Shown piece by piece: positions 41,516-50,024 of a DNA stretch of 64,000 bases. A program made the translations under genes and the position numbers. Position 1 is the stretch's first letter. Each line of letters begins with the position of its first letter. Origin of the DNA: Paenibacillus macerans (GTDB lineage: Bacteria; Bacillota; Bacilli; Paenibacillales; Paenibacillaceae); the NCBI RefSeq assembly GCF_900454495.1, contig NZ_UGSI01000001.1, positions 496,001 through 560,000 on the forward strand, in the 5' to 3' direction. The notes under the pieces are model-generated. The model saw nothing but the letters and a program-made list of their open reading frames with translations, was not told where the DNA came from and searched no databases.

Positions 41516-41557
41516 GACCGTGCGCGTGCTGATCTTTGGCCGCGTGCGGTTGTTTTG
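41516..41557 (+). terminator. spoIVA terminator
   Basis: ACCGTGCGCG (near 41518-41527) pairs with CGCGTGCGGT (near 41542-41551), two wobbles, then TGTTTTGTTG. Confidence 0.7.
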
Positions 41558-41689
41558 TTGCGTCCAGGTTCGATCTGGGCAAAGCGGCTATCGACTTCGC
41601 GGATCAGAACGAGCCGTTGTAGGAAAGCGATTTGTCCTACCCGAGCGGGCCTGCTCTTTACTCCAGCTTTCTTGGTCCCTTGTTGAATG

Positions 41690-41885
41690 GATTAGTTGCA
41701 AAACATACAGCAGCTTATCCGGAAATGCTGCCACAGCGCTTGATGAAGTGTAAAACCTGCAGTTATTCCGCTATCTTTCGAAGAAGAGGCAAAGACACGA
41801 AGAAGTAGTTGTACGAAATGCAGTTAAGCGAATGGTTGGGTAAATGGATATAAAGTTAGTTGTATGATTTGCGATTGGTTAGACG
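41690..41885. repeat. four degenerate copies of a TTGYAnnAnnTGCAG-like motif
   Basis: TTGCAAAACATACAG (41696), TGTAAAACCTGCAGTTATT (41749), TTGTACGAAATGCAGTTA (41809) and TTGTATGATTTGCGATT (41860) recur every 51-60 bases. The gap 41558-41964 otherwise shows no gene; the start region of the sensor gene must hold its promoter, but no good -10/-35 pair was found. Confidence 0.5.
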
Positions 41886-41964
41886 TTTTTCTTATATCGC
41901 GGCAGGTGTTTATATATTAAACTTACATAATGATCCAAGTTAATAGTTTCCAAAGGAGCAAGAC

Positions 41965-42963
41965 ATGTCAAACCGTAAATGGACTTTGATCCTTATCCCT
42001 GTCTTCCTGCCATTCGCCTGGCTGCTGTTACAATTTACTCTGTCTTCTCTTCAAATTCACCAATTTGCCGAGCAATTGAAGACGGTTTCGCCAACAGACG
42101 GCGGTTCCGGAACAAAAGTGGTCTTGATATCGCAGGAATTGGACAATTTTTTCTGGCGGTCCATCGAACAAGGAGCCCGAAAGGAAGCGGAACAGTACGG
42201 GATGCGGCTCGATTATATCGGGCCGGGCCGCATCAATCCGTCCGAGCAGATCAAGCTGCTGGATAAAGCGATCGCCGCCAGGGCGGATGCCATTCTGGTT
42301 CAAGGCATCAATGATCCGGAGTACCGCCGATTAATCGACAAAGCGGCCGGACTTGGCATCCCCGTCATCACGATCGATACGGATGAGCCGGATTCCCAAA
42401 GACTGGCTTACGTCGGAACGGATAACGAGGGGGCCGGAAAGCGGATGGGCGAGCTGGTGGCGAAGGCTTCCGGGGAGCGCGGCGACATTGGAGTTGTGAT
42501 CAGCAACGAGCGGGTCGAGAACCAGCGGCTCAGGCTGGCCGGCTTTCGTTCCGTGATCGGCCGTTATCCCGGGCTCCGCATTGTGGAGATCCGCTCCTCG
42601 GACATTTCGCGGCTTCAGGCAGCCCAGCAAGCTCAGAACATGCTCGCCCGGTATCCGGAGATCCGCTACGTGGTTGGATTCAGTGCGCTGGACGGCCCTG
42701 GCATTCTGGAAGCCTCGGAGCGGATTGGCTCGAGGAGTCTGCATATATTCGCTTTTGACGATATGGCCGAAACGCTGGAAGCCGTCAGGGATAACAAAAT
42801 CGAGCTGACGATTGTTCAACAGCCCGTGGAAATGGGGGCCATGGCCATAAAACTGCTGAATGATTATTTAAAGGGGAACGATCCCCAGGAAATAACATAC
42901 ACCAGGGTTTATGAAATACATGCGGACTCTTCCGACAAAACGTCCGGAGATGGCGGCCGATGA
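41965..42963 (+). CDS. membrane-anchored sugar-binding sensor (Peripla_BP_4)
   Basis: 332 residues: an uncleaved N-terminal membrane helix (about 7-28, no lipobox) and a type I periplasmic binding domain of the ribose/xylose family (KVVLISQELDNFFWRSIEQGARKEAE, ADAILVQGIND, GIPVITIDTDEPDSQRLAYVGTDN, FDDMAETLEAVRDNKIELTIVQQP). The lack of transport genes next to it and the coupling to a kinase argue for sensing instead of uptake. This matches the XylFII-LytS type of three-component sugar sensor known from clostridia. AAAGGAGC lies 8 bases upstream. Stop overlaps the kinase start. The ligand, probably a pentose or hexose, is inferred. Confidence 0.88.
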   Translation: MSNRKWTLILIPVFLPFAWLLLQFTLSSLQIHQFAEQLKTVSPTDGGSGTKVVLISQELDNFFWRSIEQGARKEAEQYGMRLDYIGPGRINPSEQIKLLDKAIAARADAILVQGINDPEYRRLIDKAAGLGIPVITIDTDEPDSQRLAYVGTDNEGAGKRMGELVAKASGERGDIGVVISNERVENQRLRLAGFRSVIGRYPGLRIVEIRSSDISRLQAAQQAQNMLARYPEIRYVVGFSALDGPGILEASERIGSRSLHIFAFDDMAETLEAVRDNKIELTIVQQPVEMGAMAIKLLNDYLKGNDPQEITYTRVYEIHADSSDKTSGDGGR

Positions 42964-44405
42964 CGATTAGAACAAAGCTGCTGCTGTTCATCCCCCTCCT
43001 GGTAGTGTTCGCCAATTTCATCGCTTATTTTGTTTTTCAAAGCGGAAAGGTCGTACAACAGAGCTACGATGAAATGCTTGGCCGCATTCTGCTCATCGAG
43101 CAAACCTCCGAAGCGGCGGAGAGCAGCTTAAAGCTCCTGTACGCTTATCTGCTTAATCCAAGCGACGATAAGGCCGTGCAAGGCCCGGCAGAACGCCAAT
43201 TGATGCAGCTGCAAGGCAAAATCCGGGAAGTCTCCGGCACGGCGGATTCTTCTTTCTCCGAGGAGGACTACATGAACTTGCTGGCCACATTTCTGGAACA
43301 GAAACAAGCCGCCGTTTTGGATGCGAATGCGCAGGATCCCGGATCGGCTTTTGAACATTATATTGAAGCGGAGAAAACCGTAAGCTACATCCATGAGGAG
43401 GGACAGCGGCTGATCGACGCCGAACTGGCTTATTACCGGCCGATCATCGAGAACATCCGCGATCAGAATGCGCGAATGAACGGACTTGGAGCGGCGTTGT
43501 TCGGCATGAACGCGCTGCTGGGGGTATTGCTTGCAATCTGGGTCTCGCGCAGCATTACCGGCCCTGTCGGCCGGCTTGTCGGGCTGGCGAAACGGATCGC
43601 CACGGGCGACCTGAATATCGGGCCCCAGCCGCGGCGGGACGATGAACTTGGCGTATTGTCGGAGGCCATTTCGCAAATGTCCGCCGATTTGAGCATCCTC
43701 ATCGAGAAGGACAAACAGAGCCTGGAAATGCGGCGGCTCGTGAAGGAATTGGAGCTTAGGGCCCTGCAAAATCAAATTAATCCGCATTTTTTGTTCAATA
43801 CCTTAAATGTGCTCTCGCAAATGGCGATTCTGGAAGGGGCGGAGGAGACCAGCGACCTGATCGTTTCGCTGTCCAATCTGCTTCGGTACAGCCTGCAAAA
43901 GCTGGACAAGCCCGTCACTCTCCAGGAAGAGCTGGATCATATCCGCGAATACGTAACCATCCAGCAGGCCCGCTTCCGGGACAGAATTCGCTTTGATCTT
44001 CACATTGAGGCTTCCGTCCTCCATCAGCAGATTCCGGCCCTGACGATCCAGCCGCTCGTTGAGAACGCTTTTCTTCACGGTGTGAAGGATATGGAAGACG
44101 GAGCCGTAATCGCGTTGACGTTGTCGAGAACGGGTACGGATGTGCAGATTGAAATTTCGGACAACGGAAAGGGCATGCCGGAGGAAACCCGTCTGTCCGC
44201 GCTCCGTCTCGAAGGCGGAGCCGAAAGCGGCGGTTCAACAGGACTGGGAATGCGAAACGTGTTTAAGCGGCTGCAGTTGTTCTACGGAAAGGAAGGAATG
44301 GTTGAAATCGGCAGCAGCAACGGACAAGGCACGGCTATAACAATACGAATTCCAGCCAGGAAGGAGAGTGAGCGGACGGATGTATCGGTTGTTGATCGCG
44401 GATGA
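42960..44405 (+). CDS. LytS/YesM-type sensor histidine kinase
   Basis: 481 residues: TM1 about 5-26, an extracytoplasmic helical domain to about 175, TM2 about 178-198, HAMP about 198-250, His_kinase motif QNQINPHFLFNTLN with the phospho-histidine near residue 281, and HATPase (LVENAFLHG, SDNGKGMPEE, GLGMRNVFKRL). It should pair outside the membrane with the upstream binding protein and pass phosphate to the AraC-type regulator that starts inside its 3' end (26-base overlap). Starts in the stop of the preceding gene (ATGA). Confidence 0.93.
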   Translation: MTIRTKLLLFIPLLVVFANFIAYFVFQSGKVVQQSYDEMLGRILLIEQTSEAAESSLKLLYAYLLNPSDDKAVQGPAERQLMQLQGKIREVSGTADSSFSEEDYMNLLATFLEQKQAAVLDANAQDPGSAFEHYIEAEKTVSYIHEEGQRLIDAELAYYRPIIENIRDQNARMNGLGAALFGMNALLGVLLAIWVSRSITGPVGRLVGLAKRIATGDLNIGPQPRRDDELGVLSEAISQMSADLSILIEKDKQSLEMRRLVKELELRALQNQINPHFLFNTLNVLSQMAILEGAEETSDLIVSLSNLLRYSLQKLDKPVTLQEELDHIREYVTIQQARFRDRIRFDLHIEASVLHQQIPALTIQPLVENAFLHGVKDMEDGAVIALTLSRTGTDVQIEISDNGKGMPEETRLSALRLEGGAESGGSTGLGMRNVFKRLQLFYGKEGMVEIGSSNGQGTAITIRIPARKESERTDVSVVDRG

Positions 44406-45720
44406 CGAGGCTTTGGAAAGGGAGGGGCTGGAATTGACCGTGGAACGGGCCATGCCGGGGGTATTCCGGTTTATGCATGCCGGCAACGGCCGTATGGCGA
44501 TCGAATGCGCGGAAGAGCATCGGCCCCATATTGCCATGCTGGACATCAACATGCCGGGAATCGGCGGGCTTGAAGCGCTTCGCGAATTAAAGGAGCGGCT
44601 TCCCGATACCCGATTCGTGCTCGTCACCGCTTATGACTATTTTGCCTATGCCCGGGAGGCGCTCTCTTTAGGCGTAAAAGAATATATCCTGAAGCCGGCC
44701 AAGCGGGAAATGGTTGTCGGTACGCTAAAAAGGCTGATTGATGAAATTGAGCGCGAGAAGCGGGGACGCAAAGAAGAATTGGAGCTTAGGCACAAAATTT
44801 CTCAGCTGATGCCGCTCGCGGAAAACGAGCTGGCTTTAATGCTTATGGTCGACCAGACGGTGGATTCCAGCGCTTCCCAGCTGTCGGAATGGCTGGACTT
44901 TCCCCTTGATCGGGGGAGCGCCCTCGTTGCCGCCTTTGACGGATATACGGACGAGCAGGACAAAAAGAAAATTTACGATCATTTCCGAAGTTATGTAAAA
45001 ACGCACGGCCCGGATTCCCTTGTCAGCTCCTTGATCGACCATCATATAGCCGTTTTTTTGCGAAAGCCGCCCGCCACCGGAGACAACGGCTGGCGGCAGT
45101 TGGTCGAATGCCTTGTCCGCCAGCTCCACGATCTGGCCCGGCAGCAGCTTGGCATACAGACGGCCATTGGCATCGGATCGCTGCATAGCGGCGAGGAAGG
45201 GTTCCGCAAGTCCTATTTCGAAGCCGTTTTTGCCTCCACCCTGCACAAGCAAGGCGAGGGTTATTGCCGCTTTGACGAACTGAAGCCGTCAGAGGCCGGA
45301 AACGCTTCTTTGCTTGCCGTAGAAGCGGCGAAAGGATTCCAGCAGCAGACCTACGTCATGTCGGCGCTGCAACGGTTGCGTGAACAGCGGGAGGTCCAAA
45401 CGCTGTCCGTGCTGGCCAGGGCGAAATTGTATATCGAGGAACGGTTCACCGATGATCTTTCGCTGGAAGAAGTGGCTGATTACGTCCATTTGAATGCTCA
45501 CTACTTCAGCAAAATTTTTAAGCAGGAATACGGGGAAACGTTCATCGACTTCGTAACCCGGCTGCGCATTGACAAGGCCATTTCTCTGATTAAAGCCGGC
45601 AATCTTACCCTTAAGGAAGTCAGCTTTGAAGTGGGGTATAAGGACCCGAACTATTTTAGCCGCGTGTTTAAGAAGATCATGGGCGTCCCGCCTACCGAGT
45701 TCAAAGGCCAAAAAGAATAG
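44380..45720 (+). CDS. YesN-type response regulator with AraC DNA-binding domain
   Basis: 446 residues: receiver domain (LLIADDEALEREGL, phospho-acceptor aspartate in IAMLDINMPG near residue 52, KPAKRE), a middle region of about 200 residues, and a C-terminal AraC pair of helix-turn-helix motifs (LSLEEVADYVHLNAHYFSKIF and LTLKEVSFEVGYKDPNYFSRVFKK). ATG 44380 is chosen over GTG 44368, which would leave only one base after AAGGAG, though spacing to 44380 is long (13). Probable target: the sugar porter gene just downstream. Confidence 0.92.
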   Translation: MYRLLIADDEALEREGLELTVERAMPGVFRFMHAGNGRMAIECAEEHRPHIAMLDINMPGIGGLEALRELKERLPDTRFVLVTAYDYFAYAREALSLGVKEYILKPAKREMVVGTLKRLIDEIEREKRGRKEELELRHKISQLMPLAENELALMLMVDQTVDSSASQLSEWLDFPLDRGSALVAAFDGYTDEQDKKKIYDHFRSYVKTHGPDSLVSSLIDHHIAVFLRKPPATGDNGWRQLVECLVRQLHDLARQQLGIQTAIGIGSLHSGEEGFRKSYFEAVFASTLHKQGEGYCRFDELKPSEAGNASLLAVEAAKGFQQQTYVMSALQRLREQREVQTLSVLARAKLYIEERFTDDLSLEEVADYVHLNAHYFSKIFKQEYGETFIDFVTRLRIDKAISLIKAGNLTLKEVSFEVGYKDPNYFSRVFKKIMGVPPTEFKGQKE

Positions 45721-45730
45721 ACTGATTCGT

Positions 45731-45760
45731 CCATGCCGGCCATCGGCATGGATTTTTTTA
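45731..45760 (+). terminator. terminator after the sensor-regulator operon
   Basis: CCATGCCG (45731-45738) and CGGCATGG (45744-45751) arms, then ATTTTTTT. Separates the three-gene sensor unit from the transporter gene. Confidence 0.85.
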
Positions 45761-45840
45761 AGCTCGAGTGTGAAAGTAATGCTAGGTTTAGCCCACACGT
45801 CTCCAATTCGGGAGCCGAAGCCAAAATCGTGCATGAAAAG

Positions 45841-45894
45841 GTCTGTTTAGTGCAGACGATAACCGGCCTTCCTGCCCTCAGCGCATGCTATACT
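45841..45894 (+). promoter_or_regulatory. candidate activated promoter of the sugar porter gene
   Basis: TATACT (45889-45894) is a fair -10, but no -35 match stands 17 bases upstream. An inverted repeat GTCTG-N7-CAGAC (45841-45857) lies about 30 bases before the -10. A weak -35 fits dependence on the adjacent AraC-type regulator; this is inference. Confidence 0.4.
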
Positions 45895-45945
45895 TCTCCT
45901 CGAAGAACGACGATAGGTTTAGAAATCCGGAGGGGAGATGATAAG

Positions 45946-47346
45946 ATGGCAGTAGCCATTAAGTCTGAAAGCGCTAAACGGAAAGCGCTTCAAGGGGAAA
46001 AACAGAGTATGCTTTTTGTTACGCTGGTATCCATCGTAGCCGCGCTCGGAGGTATCCTGTTCGGTTTTGATATCGCGGTTGTTTCAGGGGCAATCGACTT
46101 CCTGCAGCAGCGTTTTTCGCTGAACGAATTTCAGGTTGGCTGGGCGGTGTCAAGTCTGATTGTCGGGAGTGTCACGGGGGCGGCTTTATCCGGCTACATG
46201 AGCGAAAGGATCGGCAGAAAAAAGGTATTGCTGGCCGCCGGATTTTTGTTCATCGTCGGCTCGATTTGCTCGGCGCTTCAAGACACATTCACCGGGTATG
46301 TTATCTTTCGCATGATCGGCGGCGTTGGGATCGGGATCACTTCGACCATTTGTCCGGTGTACAACGCGGAGATCGCTCCCGCCAAATACCGGGGCCGTCT
46401 GGTTGCTTTAAATCAACTTGCGATCGTAACGGGCATTTTCCTGGTTTATTTTCAAAATTCGTGGATCGTCAGCATGGGGGATGAAGCCTGGGGCGTCTCG
46501 ACGGCCTGGCGCTGGATGTTCGGCGCGGGAGCCGTTCCCGGGCTGGTCTTTATGATCTTGATGTTTTTTATACCGGAAAGTCCAAGATGGCTTATTAAAC
46601 AGAATCGGCCGTATGAAGCGCTGCCGATACTGCTGAAAATTCACGGTGAAGAAGCCGCTAAACAGGAAGTGCTTGAAATCAAGGAATCGTTTCAAAACGA
46701 GAGCGATTCATTCAAACAATTGTTCGCTCCCGGCATTCGGGTTGCTCTGTTCATCGGTGTTATGCTTGCCATTATACAGCATATTACCGGCATCAACGCC
46801 ATTTTGTATTACGCGCCGGTTATTTTTAAAGGAATGGGTCTCGGTACGGACGCCTCTTTGACCCAGACCATCTGGATCGGATTGATCAATGTGTTGTTTA
46901 CCATCGTCTCCGTATGGCTGATCGACAAAGCGGGGCGAAAAGTTTTGCTGATGATCGGCACCTCCTTAATGACTATTTGTTTGGCCGTTATCGGAGCCGC
47001 TTTTAAAATGGATTTGACCGCCGGACCGCTGGTGCTGATCATGATTTTGATCTACGTGGCCGCCTATGCCATATCGCTCGGACCGATCGTATGGGTAATG
47101 ATTTCGGAGATTTTTCCCAACCGCGTTCGCGGCAAAGCGGTCGCCATCGCTTCGATGGCATTGTGGGCCGGCGACTATCTGGTATCCCAGTTATTCCCTC
47201 CGCTGCTGAGTTCGGCCGGTCCGTCCAATACCTTCTGGACATTCGGAGTCATCTCGCTTTTCGTTGTAGTTTTTATATGGCGCAAGGTTCCCGAAACCAA
47301 AGGCAGATCGCTTGAACAGATGGAACATATGTGGCTTGGAAAATGA
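45946..47346 (+). CDS. MFS sugar porter (XylE/CsbC-like)
   Basis: Proton-coupled sugar uptake, 466 residues, twelve helices. Sugar-porter signatures are all present: FGFDIAVVSGAIDFL in helix 1, RIGRKK after helix 2, PESPRWL before the central loop, IQHITGINAILYYAP in helix 7, DKAGRK after helix 8, PETKGRSLEQ at the end. ATG 45946 follows GGAGGGGAG; the upstream open frame has no homology. Substrate is likely a pentose, hexose or polyol. It follows its probable regulators but has its own promoter region. Confidence 0.9.
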   Translation: MAVAIKSESAKRKALQGEKQSMLFVTLVSIVAALGGILFGFDIAVVSGAIDFLQQRFSLNEFQVGWAVSSLIVGSVTGAALSGYMSERIGRKKVLLAAGFLFIVGSICSALQDTFTGYVIFRMIGGVGIGITSTICPVYNAEIAPAKYRGRLVALNQLAIVTGIFLVYFQNSWIVSMGDEAWGVSTAWRWMFGAGAVPGLVFMILMFFIPESPRWLIKQNRPYEALPILLKIHGEEAAKQEVLEIKESFQNESDSFKQLFAPGIRVALFIGVMLAIIQHITGINAILYYAPVIFKGMGLGTDASLTQTIWIGLINVLFTIVSVWLIDKAGRKVLLMIGTSLMTICLAVIGAAFKMDLTAGPLVLIMILIYVAAYAISLGPIVWVMISEIFPNRVRGKAVAIASMALWAGDYLVSQLFPPLLSSAGPSNTFWTFGVISLFVVVFIWRKVPETKGRSLEQMEHMWLGK

Positions 47347-47357
47347 CCTTTGTTCCA

Positions 47358-47412
47358 AAGACGCCTCTAAAAGCCCGATCGCTTAATCGGCGATGCTTTA
47401 GAGGCGTCTTGC
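47358..47412 (+). terminator. long hairpin after the sugar porter gene
   Basis: AAGACGCCTCTAAA (47358-47371) and TTTAGAGGCGTCTT (47397-47410) are perfect 14-base arms, with an inner CGATCGC/GCGATG helix. The T-tail is poor (GCTTGC), so termination strength is uncertain. Confidence 0.65.
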
Positions 47413-47477
47413 TTGCGCGGAAACGGGGCGTGTACCGGAGGTTCACGGAAAAAGTTGGCCCGCGGCTATGAAATCAC

Positions 47478-47506
47478 TTGAAATTATATATGGGCTGTAT
47501 TACTAT
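47478..47506 (+). promoter_or_regulatory. candidate hbs promoter
   Basis: TTGAAA (47478-47483), 17-base spacer, TACTAT (47501-47506). About 150 bases upstream of hbs; the rest of 47413-47657 shows no other feature. Confidence 0.5.
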
Positions 47507-47657
47507 AAATTTGTTCCGAAGCCCCTGGGAACGTGCCATTTCGGTATTTTTTAGGGGATTTGTACGCATAGGATACGAAAATTACGTATATTCTGCGGTA
47601 AAACGGAAACACAAATAGCAAGAGGTATTATTTTCCTACAGTGGGAGGTGAATCAAC

Positions 47658-47930
47658 ATGAACAAATCCGATTTGATTTCTCAAGTAGCAGAAAGCACGG
47701 AGTTGTCCAAAAAAGATGCGACGAAAGCGGTGGATGCTGTTTTCGAAGCGATTTCTACGGCGCTTCAGAACGGTGACAAAGTTCAACTGGTAGGCTTCGG
47801 CAACTTTGAAGTCCGCGAGCGTTCCGCGCGCAAAGGCCGCAACCCGCAAACCGGAGAGGAAATCGAAATCCCTGCGAGCAAAATCCCTGCGTTCAAGCCG
47901 GGCAAAGCGCTCAAAGACGGAATTAAATAA
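47658..47930 (+). CDS. hbs: DNA-binding protein HU
   Basis: Nucleoid-associated dimer. 90 residues, exact HU length: MNKSDLISQVAESTELSKKDA, VGFGNFEVRERSARKGRNPQTGEEI (the DNA-contacting arm with the conserved RNP), ending FKPGKALKDGIK. GGGAGGTGAATCAAC precedes the ATG. Between spoIVA and mtrB as in B. subtilis, although the sugar cassette now separates it from spoIVA. Confidence 0.98.
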   Translation: MNKSDLISQVAESTELSKKDATKAVDAVFEAISTALQNGDKVQLVGFGNFEVRERSARKGRNPQTGEEIEIPASKIPAFKPGKALKDGIK

Positions 47931-47956
47931 AGATTTCTACATATCTTCCGTGCACA

Positions 47957-47992
47957 AAAAGACCGTGGGCTTCTCGTTCACGGCTTTTTCTT
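47957..47992 (+). terminator. hbs terminator
   Basis: AAAAAGACCGTG and CACGGCTTTTT arms (one bulge) with a TTCTTTT tail, 27 bases after the hbs stop. Confidence 0.75.
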
Positions 47993-48048
47993 TTCGCGTG
48001 AACCAAAGCATGGCACAAAGATAAGTTGAAGGGAGAGGCGCGGCAAAT

Positions 48049-48303
48049 ATGGATAACCATCAGCAAGCAGGCGGAAATGAATATGGCGCGGCCAGCGGGG
48101 ATTATTGGGTGATTAAAGCCAAGGAGCAGGGAGTTACCGTCATCGGGCTGACCCGGGGCAAAGATACCCGTTTTCATCATACCGAGAAACTGGATAAGGG
48201 CGAAGTGCTGATCGCCCAGTTCACGGACCACACCTCCGCGGTGAAGATTCGCGGCAAGGCTGTCGTTTACACGAAATACGGTACGATCGATACGGAAGAG
48301 TGA
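48049..48303 (+). CDS. mtrB: trp RNA-binding attenuation protein TRAP
   Basis: Tryptophan-activated RNA-binding ring (11 subunits in B. subtilis) that wraps GAG/UAG repeats in the trp leader and forces termination. 84 residues, about 9 more than the B. subtilis protein at the N-terminus. Seen: core YWVIKAKEQGVTVIGLTRGKDT, HHTEKLDKGEVLIAQFTDHTSAVKIRGKA with the tryptophan-pocket residues. GAAGGGAGAGG precedes ATG 48049. Its target is visible at 61296-61429 in front of trpE. mtrA (GTP cyclohydrolase I), which precedes mtrB in B. subtilis, is absent. Confidence 0.95.
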   Translation: MDNHQQAGGNEYGAASGDYWVIKAKEQGVTVIGLTRGKDTRFHHTEKLDKGEVLIAQFTDHTSAVKIRGKAVVYTKYGTIDTEE

Positions 48304-48313
48304 ATTTTCTTTC

Positions 48314-48336
48314 GGCAGGCATAGCCTGCTTTTTTT
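48314..48336 (+). terminator. mtrB terminator
   Basis: GCAGGC-ATA-GCCTGC perfect hairpin followed by seven T, 11 bases past the mtrB stop. Confidence 0.92.
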
Positions 48337-48411
48337 CTATGTACAATGGGGTATAGGAGTACTCGGATAACCTCGCGCCGAATGGCCGAGCATATCAAAG
48401 GGGGATGCCCC

Positions 48412-48963
48412 ATGAAGTATACACCGCTCATAAAAACGGCTCTGCTGACGCTCGGCTGTGCGGCGGCGCTGGCTTTCGTCTCGTGGCTCGGCGAACGAAG
48501 CGGAACGCCGCCGCATACGGCCGCCGTGTTCGCGGGGCAGAAGCCGGCCGAATTAACAAACGACAACTTGGTGGACGGTCTCTCCTCGCTGGATCTTCCG
48601 GTGCCGATCGGCAAGGTGGATTTGACCGGAGGCATTTTGTCCGTGGACCTTAAAGTCACCGAGGAGGATTTCAGCGCCGACCGCATTTATCAAGGGATGG
48701 CGGAAATGCTTGCGTTTTCGTTCGAACGGACGAGCAACGTCGATCAACTGCTGCTGCGGCTGTTTGCCGAGGACCGTTGGCTCGGCACGAAATATTTGCT
48801 GCTCGCCGCCGATGTCCGCCGCAGCGATTGGCGGACAACCGATTTGGCGGAGCTGCGGCAAACGGGCGACCGTCAGCTGTCCGAGGCGCTGAGGCAGCGG
48901 CTAAGGGTGACTGAAACGCAGCTGTGGATGTCGCGTTTTCTTCGCGCACCGGCGGGCCGTTAA
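48412..48963 (+). CDS. signal-anchored protein of unknown function
   Basis: Not recognised. 183 residues: N-terminal membrane segment (about 6-26, IKTALLTLGCAAALAFVSWLG), then a soluble extracytoplasmic part (LVDGLSSLDLPVPIGKVDLTGGILSVDLKV, IYQGMAEMLAFSFERTSNVDQLLLRLF). AAGGGGGATGCC precedes ATG 48412, six bases away. Lies between mtrB and hepS, a place where Paenibacillus-type genomes often have such a gene; that last remark is recollection. Confidence 0.75.
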   Translation: MKYTPLIKTALLTLGCAAALAFVSWLGERSGTPPHTAAVFAGQKPAELTNDNLVDGLSSLDLPVPIGKVDLTGGILSVDLKVTEEDFSADRIYQGMAEMLAFSFERTSNVDQLLLRLFAEDRWLGTKYLLLAADVRRSDWRTTDLAELRQTGDRQLSEALRQRLRVTETQLWMSRFLRAPAGR

Positions 48964-49142
48964 CCGGCCGCCGCCGTCGCCGGAGGCTTGCTCCCGCCGC
49001 GATTGCCGCCCGGCCGGTTGGCGGGATCCTGCGCGTCCAACCTCTGTGCGCAGGGAATTAACATGTGATATAATATACAAGATTACGACCTATTTTTAAT
49101 TTGAAACGTGGTAAGAACAAGCGGCTCGGACGGAGGCAAAGG

Positions 49143-50015
49143 ATGAAACCTTATCGCATAACAGAATTGGCAAAAAAATATGTCTCCTATGACATGATCT
49201 CAGCCCACACGGCGCTTCCGGATTTTCCGGTGCCCCGTGTTCGTTTGCTTTATGCCTTTTTAAACGACCGGCAGAGCCGGGCGGCGGATGCGGCCGAAAC
49301 CTGCGCGCTGGCTGCTTTTCTCGTTCAGCTCGGCATGGATACGCACGATCTGATCGATGTGGAGGAACGCTCGGGGAGGGAAACCACCGCCATGCGTTCG
49401 CGCCAGCTCAAGGTGCTGGCGGGCGATTATTTCAGCGGAGTGTTTTACGACCTGCTGGCCCAGGCCGGAGAAATCGGCATGGTGTCCTCCATGAGCGCGG
49501 CGATTTGCGAGGTGAACCGCCTGAAGGTCGAACTGTACAGCAAGCTTAAGAGGAGGCTGCTGTCCGCGGAAGAGTACCTGAAAGAATGCGTCCATGTCAA
49601 AATGGGGCTTTTTCTTTCTTTTTCCCATCTGCTGGACAAGCCGGCGCAAAATTTGTGGCGCCTGCTGCTGGCCGAATTAAGCCGCTGCGAAGTGATGCTG
49701 GACGAGATGAAATCGAGCGGCGAGCTTCCTCAGAACCGCCAGGGATACGCTTTTTTGCGCATCCTGGAGACCGGTACCGCCGAGGATCTTGAATCGATTG
49801 CCGAGCGGAAGGTCGGGGAGCGGGATTGGTCGCTCCTGCTGGTCAAGTACAACGTGAAGGAACAGCTGATGTCCATGCTCCGCCAATCGGTGGACCGGGT
49901 GCAGGCGCTGCTTCATGAATGCAAGATGGAAACGGCGCAAAGCGAGCTGAAAGCGATTCTTGAGCCTTTTATCGCCGCTTTGTCCCCGGCGCGCCGTTCC
50001 GCGCAAGAAGGGTAG
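49143..50015 (+). CDS. hepS: heptaprenyl diphosphate synthase component I
   Basis: Small regulatory subunit (HEPPP_synt_1 family; GerCA) that with HepT makes the C35 side chain of menaquinone. 290 residues, helical, without DDxxD metal motifs, as expected. Seen: AAFLVQLGMDTHDLIDVEE, RQLKVLAGDYFSGVFYDLLAQAGEI. ATG 49143 has GGAGGC about 6 bases upstream and is preferred over a longer start at 49101. menG follows within 9 bases. Confidence 0.9.
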   Translation: MKPYRITELAKKYVSYDMISAHTALPDFPVPRVRLLYAFLNDRQSRAADAAETCALAAFLVQLGMDTHDLIDVEERSGRETTAMRSRQLKVLAGDYFSGVFYDLLAQAGEIGMVSSMSAAICEVNRLKVELYSKLKRRLLSAEEYLKECVHVKMGLFLSFSHLLDKPAQNLWRLLLAELSRCEVMLDEMKSSGELPQNRQGYAFLRILETGTAEDLESIAERKVGERDWSLLLVKYNVKEQLMSMLRQSVDRVQALLHECKMETAQSELKAILEPFIAALSPARRSAQEG

Positions 50016-50024
50016 GTGTTATTC

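Noticed and set aside
41334..41753. 139-codon frame after spoIVA
   Set aside because: Overlaps the spoIVA 3' end out of frame and crosses its terminator; no similarity.
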